From the NCBI GenBank assembly GCA_000467935.1, contig KI259865.1, forward strand, positions 5,061 to 13,327: DNA of 8,267 bases, given 5' to 3'. Shown here one piece after another: positions 5,051 to 8,267 of this stretch; positions within the stretch are counted from its first letter, which is position 1, and each line of letters starts with the position of its first letter. Position numbers and translations under genes: made by a program. The notes beneath the pieces are model-generated. The model made no database searches. It was not told the DNA's origin and saw nothing but the letters and a program-made list of their open reading frames with translations. This DNA is from Peptostreptococcaceae bacterium oral taxon 113 str. W5053 (lineage in GTDB: Bacteria > Bacillota > Clostridia > Tissierellales > Peptoniphilaceae).

Positions 5051-5884
5051 ATGTCCACTGTAAAATTTCTCGGTGACGGTTTATATTATTTGCAACAAAA
5101 AATAGATTCTGTTATAGAACCTCTTTCTCCAAGTATAGCAAAGGATGCCTTGGTTTTAATCTATATCAATCCAAATCCAAATAGCACTTCAACGGTATCC
5201 CTTGAAGCACAAAATACAAAGATTCTTGTTTCACAAAATGATGTTCTGTTAACCCAGGTCAAAAGACTTCCATTCAAAACGGCAAAAAAAGTTGTTGTGG
5301 ATGCTTTGTTTCTTAATTTGGAAGAATCTTTTCATAAATCTTTTTGTGGTCCGAACAATCCCTTTTCATGCCTTTTTGAAAAAACACCTTATTTACTTTT
5401 GGAGCAAAACAAATTTGACTTAGGATTAATTCAAAAATTGTCAACCAATCCATACCATCATTATTTGAACTTAATGGAAGCAAAAGTGCAAAGCCTTCAA
5501 CTTTTTCACCATGTATTGTCTACAGTCCTTCCAAATCACGGAGCTTGTAATTGTTCTTACATCAATCACAGAAAAATTTTAGAAAAAGCAAAACATATTT
5601 TAAATGAAGAATATGCTGCGCCTCCGTTAGTTCCGGAGCTGGCTCATCGACTGTCCATTTCACCTTATCATTTACAAGAAGGTTTTAAAAATCTTACGGG
5701 CGGCACAGTTTATGAATACATTAAACGCTGTCGTTTTCGACGTGCTTCAGAACTTCTTTTAAACAGCACTTTAAGCATTACGGATATCGCTTTGGAAGTC
5801 GGATATGAAAATCCAAGTAAATTTACGGAAATGTTTAAGTCTTTTGCCAAAACAACGCCTCTACATTACCGAAAACAAAAATAA
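5051..5884 (+). CDS. AraC-family transcriptional regulator
   Basis: The protein has 277 residues from ATG 5051, chosen because AAGGAG (5038-5043) stands 7 bases upstream; an in-frame TTG at 5033 would lie before that site. The C-terminal ~100 residues are a double helix-turn-helix. The first helix-turn-helix is VPELAHRLSISPYHLQEGFK and the second ITDIALEVGYENPSKFTEMF, ending in FAKTTPLHYRKQ, the usual AraC close. The N-terminal ~170 residues are an unassigned sensing domain. The bridge EAKVQSLQLFHHVL resembles the helix before the DNA-binding domain in PchR/YbtA-type siderophore regulators, so an iron-related signal is possible but unproven. It is divergent from the ARH operon and followed by a flavodoxin gene with its own promoter. 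Confidence 0.9.
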   Translation: MSTVKFLGDGLYYLQQKIDSVIEPLSPSIAKDALVLIYINPNPNSTSTVSLEAQNTKILVSQNDVLLTQVKRLPFKTAKKVVVDALFLNLEESFHKSFCGPNNPFSCLFEKTPYLLLEQNKFDLGLIQKLSTNPYHHYLNLMEAKVQSLQLFHHVLSTVLPNHGACNCSYINHRKILEKAKHILNEEYAAPPLVPELAHRLSISPYHLQEGFKNLTGGTVYEYIKRCRFRRASELLLNSTLSITDIALEVGYENPSKFTEMFKSFAKTTPLHYRKQK

Positions 5885-5919
5885 TTTTATTTTTTGGATT
5901 ATTTATTTTAGAATAGGGG

Positions 5920-5948
5920 TTGAAGTTAGTATCTGCTAACTATATACT
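5920..5948 (+). promoter_or_regulatory. Flavodoxin promoter with internal operator-like palindrome
   Basis: TTGAAG (5920-5925), a 17-base spacer and TATACT (5943-5948) form a near-consensus sigma-A promoter 29 bases before the flavodoxin ATG. GTTAG-N6-CTAAC (5925-5940) is a perfect interrupted palindrome filling the spacer. A protein bound there would cover or bend the promoter. Confidence 0.6.
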
Positions 5949-5976
5949 GTTGTTGAACACGAAAGGAGGACATTTC

Positions 5977-6393
5977 ATGAAATCAGTGATTGTCTATTGG
6001 TCCGGCACAGGAAATACGGAAATGATGGCCGGATTAATTCAAAAAGGTTTAGAAAACAAAGGTGCTGCAGTAACAAAAGCGTTTGTCGGAGAACTTCCGG
6101 ATGATGAAATTTTAGCAGCGGATCTAATCCTGTTAGGTTGTCCCTCTATGGGTGATGAAGTGCTTGAAGAAGCGGAATTTGACCCTTGGATGACAAGTGT
6201 TGAAGGACGTATGGCGGGTAAAACCGTTGCCCTATTCGGTTCCTATGACTGGGGGGATGGACAATGGATGAGAACATGGGTAGAACGCATGGAAAGTGCG
6301 GGTGCCAACGTGAAGAGTTCCTTGATTGTGAACTTGACTCCGGAAGGAGACACCGAGCAACAATGTGTCCAATTCGGAGAATCTCTTCTTTAA
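5977..6393 (+). CDS. Short-chain flavodoxin
   Basis: ATG 5977 follows AAAGGAGG (5962-5969), and the product is 138 residues, typical of short-chain flavodoxins and very like the Megasphaera/Clostridium type. VIVYWSGTGNTEMMA (4-18) is the FMN-phosphate loop, LILLGCPSMGDE the 50s loop around the isoalloxazine ring, and ALFGSYDWGDGQWMRTW the 90s loop with the stacking aromatic. It is a cytoplasmic one-electron carrier that can replace ferredoxin, often when iron is scarce. The longer in-frame start at 5920 would sit inside the promoter and is rejected. The C-terminus (QCVQFGESLL) is at the family's normal place, and its last 31 bases overlap the next gene. Confidence 0.95.
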   Translation: MKSVIVYWSGTGNTEMMAGLIQKGLENKGAAVTKAFVGELPDDEILAADLILLGCPSMGDEVLEEAEFDPWMTSVEGRMAGKTVALFGSYDWGDGQWMRTWVERMESAGANVKSSLIVNLTPEGDTEQQCVQFGESLL

Positions 6394-6977
6394 TTCATTC
6401 GAAGGAAAAATCGGACAAGGAAATACTTTTAGCGTATTTCCTTGCTCCCCTTATTACAGGCATTAAACCTTCGACAATATTGACCTTCAAGAAAAATACA
6501 AATGGCTTGTATGAGTATTGGATGGATTTTTCAGGAGAATTTTTGAACTCCTACGGGTTTGCCTGTACGTTAATTTCGGTAAAAAAGGATCAATGCCAAA
6601 TCCTTTTTTATGATATCCATAATTTGTCTGAACATCTGAGGATGGAAAAACATCAAGTTTTTTTATCCCGTTTTGGGTACACCCCTTGTGCTACTTTTGA
6701 CTGCCTAACAAAATTAGCAAAAAAAATGAAGGACGGATTTCCTCATGAAAGTGGAATCTTTTTTGGAATCCCCTTGGATGATGTGAAGGCGTATATGGAT
6801 AATAAAGATTTTATTTATCAAGGTTATTGGAAGGTTTATCAGGGAGAACGTATCGCCGAAAAAATATTTCATTATTATGATGCCTCAAAACACCTCATAC
6901 TTTCATACTCAAATAATGAACTTCTGCCTAGGGCGAAAAATAAATTCCTGAAACAAAAAAACCATCTGTATGCCTAA
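6363..6977 (+). CDS. DUF3793 family protein
   Basis: From ATG 6363 the product is about 204 residues. Family hallmarks are LLAYFLAPLITGIKPSTIL near the N-terminus, then LISVKKDQCQILFYD, FLSRFGYTP, and FPHESGIFFGIPLDDVKAYM followed by GYWKVYQ, the conserved core of DUF3793. These Clostridia/Negativicutes proteins have no known activity but are often beside flavodoxin genes, as here, suggesting a shared redox or iron-linked role. The start is uncertain. ATG 6363 lies within the flavodoxin gene and its nearest AAGGAG is 13 bases away; a non-ATG start after 6393 is possible, since a GAAGGA lies there and family members usually have fewer residues before the APLITG motif. There are no membrane segments. 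Confidence 0.85.
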   Translation: MCPIRRISSLIHSKEKSDKEILLAYFLAPLITGIKPSTILTFKKNTNGLYEYWMDFSGEFLNSYGFACTLISVKKDQCQILFYDIHNLSEHLRMEKHQVFLSRFGYTPCATFDCLTKLAKKMKDGFPHESGIFFGIPLDDVKAYMDNKDFIYQGYWKVYQGERIAEKIFHYYDASKHLILSYSNNELLPRAKNKFLKQKNHLYA

Positions 6978-6978
6978 G

Positions 6979-6998
6979 AAAGGTTTTTTAACCTTTTT
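6979..6998 (+). terminator. Small intrinsic terminator directly after DUF3793 gene
   Basis: AAAGGTT (6979-6985) pairs with AACCTTT (6990-6996) around four T and is followed by a T-run to 6998. It begins 2 bases after the stop codon. The stem is short, so termination is probably partial and backed up by the stronger one at 7048. Confidence 0.55.
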
Positions 6999-7046
6999 CA
7001 AAAAGAATATGCCTCAAAACACACTTCTACATCCATTCTTTTTGAA
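6997..7046. repeat. 12-bp inverted repeat between the two terminators
   Basis: TTCAAAAAGAAT (6997-7008) and ATTCTTTTTGAA (7035-7046) are perfect reverse complements around 26 bases. Its left arm overlaps the end of the first terminator. It may add a third hairpin to the transcript end or be an old terminator. Confidence 0.5.
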
Positions 7047-7047
7047 T

Positions 7048-7081
7048 AAAAGAGATCCACTGCCTATGGATCTCTTTTTTT
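7048..7081 (+). terminator. Strong intrinsic terminator
   Basis: AAAAGAGATCCA (7048-7059) and TGGATCTCTTTT (7067-7078) form a perfect 12-bp stem with a 7-base loop, followed by three more T. It closes the flavodoxin/DUF3793 unit and the A-rich arm makes it usable from the other side too. Confidence 0.85.
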
Positions 7082-7331
7082 GTTTTGACTCTTTGTCTTA
7101 TCGAAAAAATATATAAACTAAAATAAACCCCCGCTTAAATGTCTGAATGAAGTCTTGGTATATAGATTGATTACTGTTGATATTTAACATGCAAATATTT
7201 TCATGTATTTTATAAAAATATCCATTTTGGTTTTTGTGTATATTTGTTGAATTAAAAAGAAATAGATATCGAGATATAAAAATTATTTTGAAGTATTACA
7301 CTTCATTATATCTTCTAATTATAATTTTTCT
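7082..7331. other. AT-rich intergenic stretch, nothing recognisable
   Basis: This is a very AT-rich spacer between two convergent units (DUF3793 and crotonase). The only long frame on the plus strand, from about 7234, has no ribosome binding site and a low-complexity product, so I do not call it a gene. I see no tRNA, IS end or palindrome of note. Confidence 0.6.
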
Positions 7332-7379
7332 AAAAAAACAGCCTCCATTCATTAAAATTTTATGTTTAATGTTTGGAGG
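7332..7379 (-). terminator. Probable terminator of the crotonase operon
   Basis: Arms 7342-7356 and 7365-7379 pair in 13 of 15 positions, with CCTCCA at one end and GGAGG at the other. On the minus strand the stem is followed after three bases by seven T (7338-7332). It lies about 40 bases past the crotonase stop. Confidence 0.6.
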
Positions 7380-7417
7380 TCAGTATTTATCAAATTTTCA
7401 AAAACTTGCATTCTCTC

Positions 7418-8215
7418 TTATCTGTTCTTAAATTCAGCTTTTCGTTTTTCCACAAAAGCATCCATTCCTTCTTGCTTATCTTCTGTAGCAAAACATAGCG
7501 CGGCTGCATCTTTCTCTAACTCAAGACCATTTGCGATATCCATTTCAAGACCTCTATTAATAGCAACTTTTGCATATCCAATAGCCATCGGTGCATTTTT
7601 TAAAATAGATTTCATCATTTCAATTGATGCGGGAATAAGTTCTTCTGGAGAAACAACCTTGTTTACATATCCCATGCTTAATGCCTCTTCCGCTTTAACC
7701 ATTCGACCTGTATAGATTAATTCTTTTGCTAAACCTGAGCCAATTAAGCGCGGCAATCTTTGTGTCCCTCCAAAACAAGGAATAATCCCTAAACTTACTT
7801 CCGGTTGTCCAAAAATTGCATTTGAAGAAGCAATGCGAATATCACAACTTAACGCCAATTCACTTCCTCCACCAAGTGCATACCCGTTTACTGCCGCAAT
7901 AACCGGCTTTTCTAAATTTTCTATTTTATTAAAAACGCTTTGTGCAAATTCTGCATACTCTCTACCTTGTTCACTCTTATAATTTTGCATTTGAGTAATA
8001 TCCGCACCAGCTACAAATCCCTTTCCTTCTCCGGTAACGATAACGCCCAGAACCCCTTTTTCTTCTTTAATGACATCAAAAATAGATACCAACTCTTTCA
8101 ATGTATCATTATTCAATGCATTTAATGCTTTTGGTCTGTTCATTTTTACAAGGGCAATGCTTTCTTTTACCGTTACTTCAATATTTTTTAATCCTAATTC
8201 ATTTAATTTACTCAC
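7418..8215 (-). CDS. crt: Crotonase / 3-hydroxybutyryl-CoA dehydratase (enoyl-CoA hydratase family)
   Basis: The protein has 265 residues, the normal crotonase length. It starts at a GTG (8215) with AAGGAGG six bases upstream; no in-frame ATG fits. FVAGADI (67-73) and YALGGGSELALSCD (112-125) build the oxyanion hole, and E119 and E139 (in FGQPEV) match the two catalytic glutamates of rat enoyl-CoA hydratase (144 and 164). GIIPCFGGTQRLPRLIG is the next conserved block. It interconverts 3-hydroxybutyryl-CoA and crotonyl-CoA in butyrate fermentation. Other family members act on different acyl-CoAs, so exact substrate is likely but not proven. A gene ending at 8237 probably precedes it in an operon, with a terminator at 7332-7379 behind. 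Confidence 0.92.
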   Translation of the reverse strand: MSKLNELGLKNIEVTVKESIALVKMNRPKALNALNNDTLKELVSIFDVIKEEKGVLGVIVTGEGKGFVAGADITQMQNYKSEQGREYAEFAQSVFNKIENLEKPVIAAVNGYALGGGSELALSCDIRIASSNAIFGQPEVSLGIIPCFGGTQRLPRLIGSGLAKELIYTGRMVKAEEALSMGYVNKVVSPEELIPASIEMMKSILKNAPMAIGYAKVAINRGLEMDIANGLELEKDAAALCFATEDKQEGMDAFVEKRKAEFKNR

Positions 8216-8236
8216 TTTTTTCCTCCTTAGAATAAT

Positions 8237-8266
8237 CTATCTGAAGATACCGCCGCTTACAACTAA
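8237..8266 (-). CDS. Possible 3' end of an upstream gene in the crotonase operon
   Basis: The minus-strand frame ends LVVSGGIFR with TAG at 8239-8237, 21 bases before the crotonase GTG. The spacing fits an operon partner, in crt operons usually a butyryl-CoA pathway gene, but nine residues are too few to identify it and an open frame this short could be chance. Confidence 0.3.
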   Translation of the reverse strand, partial: LVVSGGIFR

Positions 8267-8267
8267 T

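Noticed and set aside
7234..7431. Small plus-strand hydrophobic ORF
   Set aside because: It is AT-rich, low-complexity sequence without a ribosome binding site, and it runs through a terminator and into the end of the crotonase gene.
7362..7715. Plus-strand frames opposite crotonase
   Set aside because: These are antisense shadows of a well-supported gene.

Overview
The window reads as low-GC, anaerobic Firmicutes DNA of a Clostridia/Tissierellia/Negativicutes type. The base composition is AT-rich, nearly every gene has a strong AAGGAGG-type ribosome binding site, and the gene set fits: a butyrate-type crotonase, a Megasphaera/Clostridium-like short-chain flavodoxin and a DUF3793 protein. 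I cannot name the species from sequence alone.

Layout. Positions 1-410 hold a decayed left end of an IS200/IS605-type insertion sequence: the first 20 codons of its Y1 transposase, its structured leader and a left-end hairpin. Next to it is the terminator of a small minus-strand gene (411-659). Positions 731-1837 carry the wreck of a type IV-like restriction gene, a putative modified-base reader domain plus an Mrr nuclease. It is broken by two +1 homopolymer shifts and by a 61-bp insertion made of a 33-bp insert between two perfect 28-bp direct repeats. Positions 2109-4879 are a compact minus-strand operon in the order ADP-ribosylglycohydrolase-like protein, secreted or lipoprotein barnase-type RNase, barstar-type inhibitor, zinc-ribbon membrane protein. 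Positions 4880-5050 are a divergent promoter region. Positions 5051-6977 on the plus strand are an AraC-family regulator, a flavodoxin under its own promoter and an overlapping DUF3793 gene, closed by stacked terminators. Positions 7082-7331 are AT-rich with nothing recognisable. Positions 7418-8215 (minus) are crotonase, probably in an operon whose previous gene ends at 8237.

How the genes work together. The barnase and barstar genes overlap by ATGA and form a toxin/immunity module: an exported RNase with a cytoplasmic inhibitor. It is co-transcribed with a divergent ARH-fold protein whose metal-binding motifs are altered, and with a zinc-ribbon membrane protein of unknown role. The AraC regulator probably responds to some signal and may act on the flavodoxin/DUF3793 unit, whose promoter carries a palindrome between -35 and -10.

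Most notable observations. (1) The 28-33-28 bp insertion in the Mrr gene has the geometry of a type I-E Cas1-Cas2 spacer integration, here inside a protein gene. (2) The IS200 remnant leader could fold as an A-B-A'-B' pseudoknot locking both the Shine-Dalgarno and early codons. (3) The barnase/barstar/ARH-like/zinc-ribbon operon is an unusual combination.
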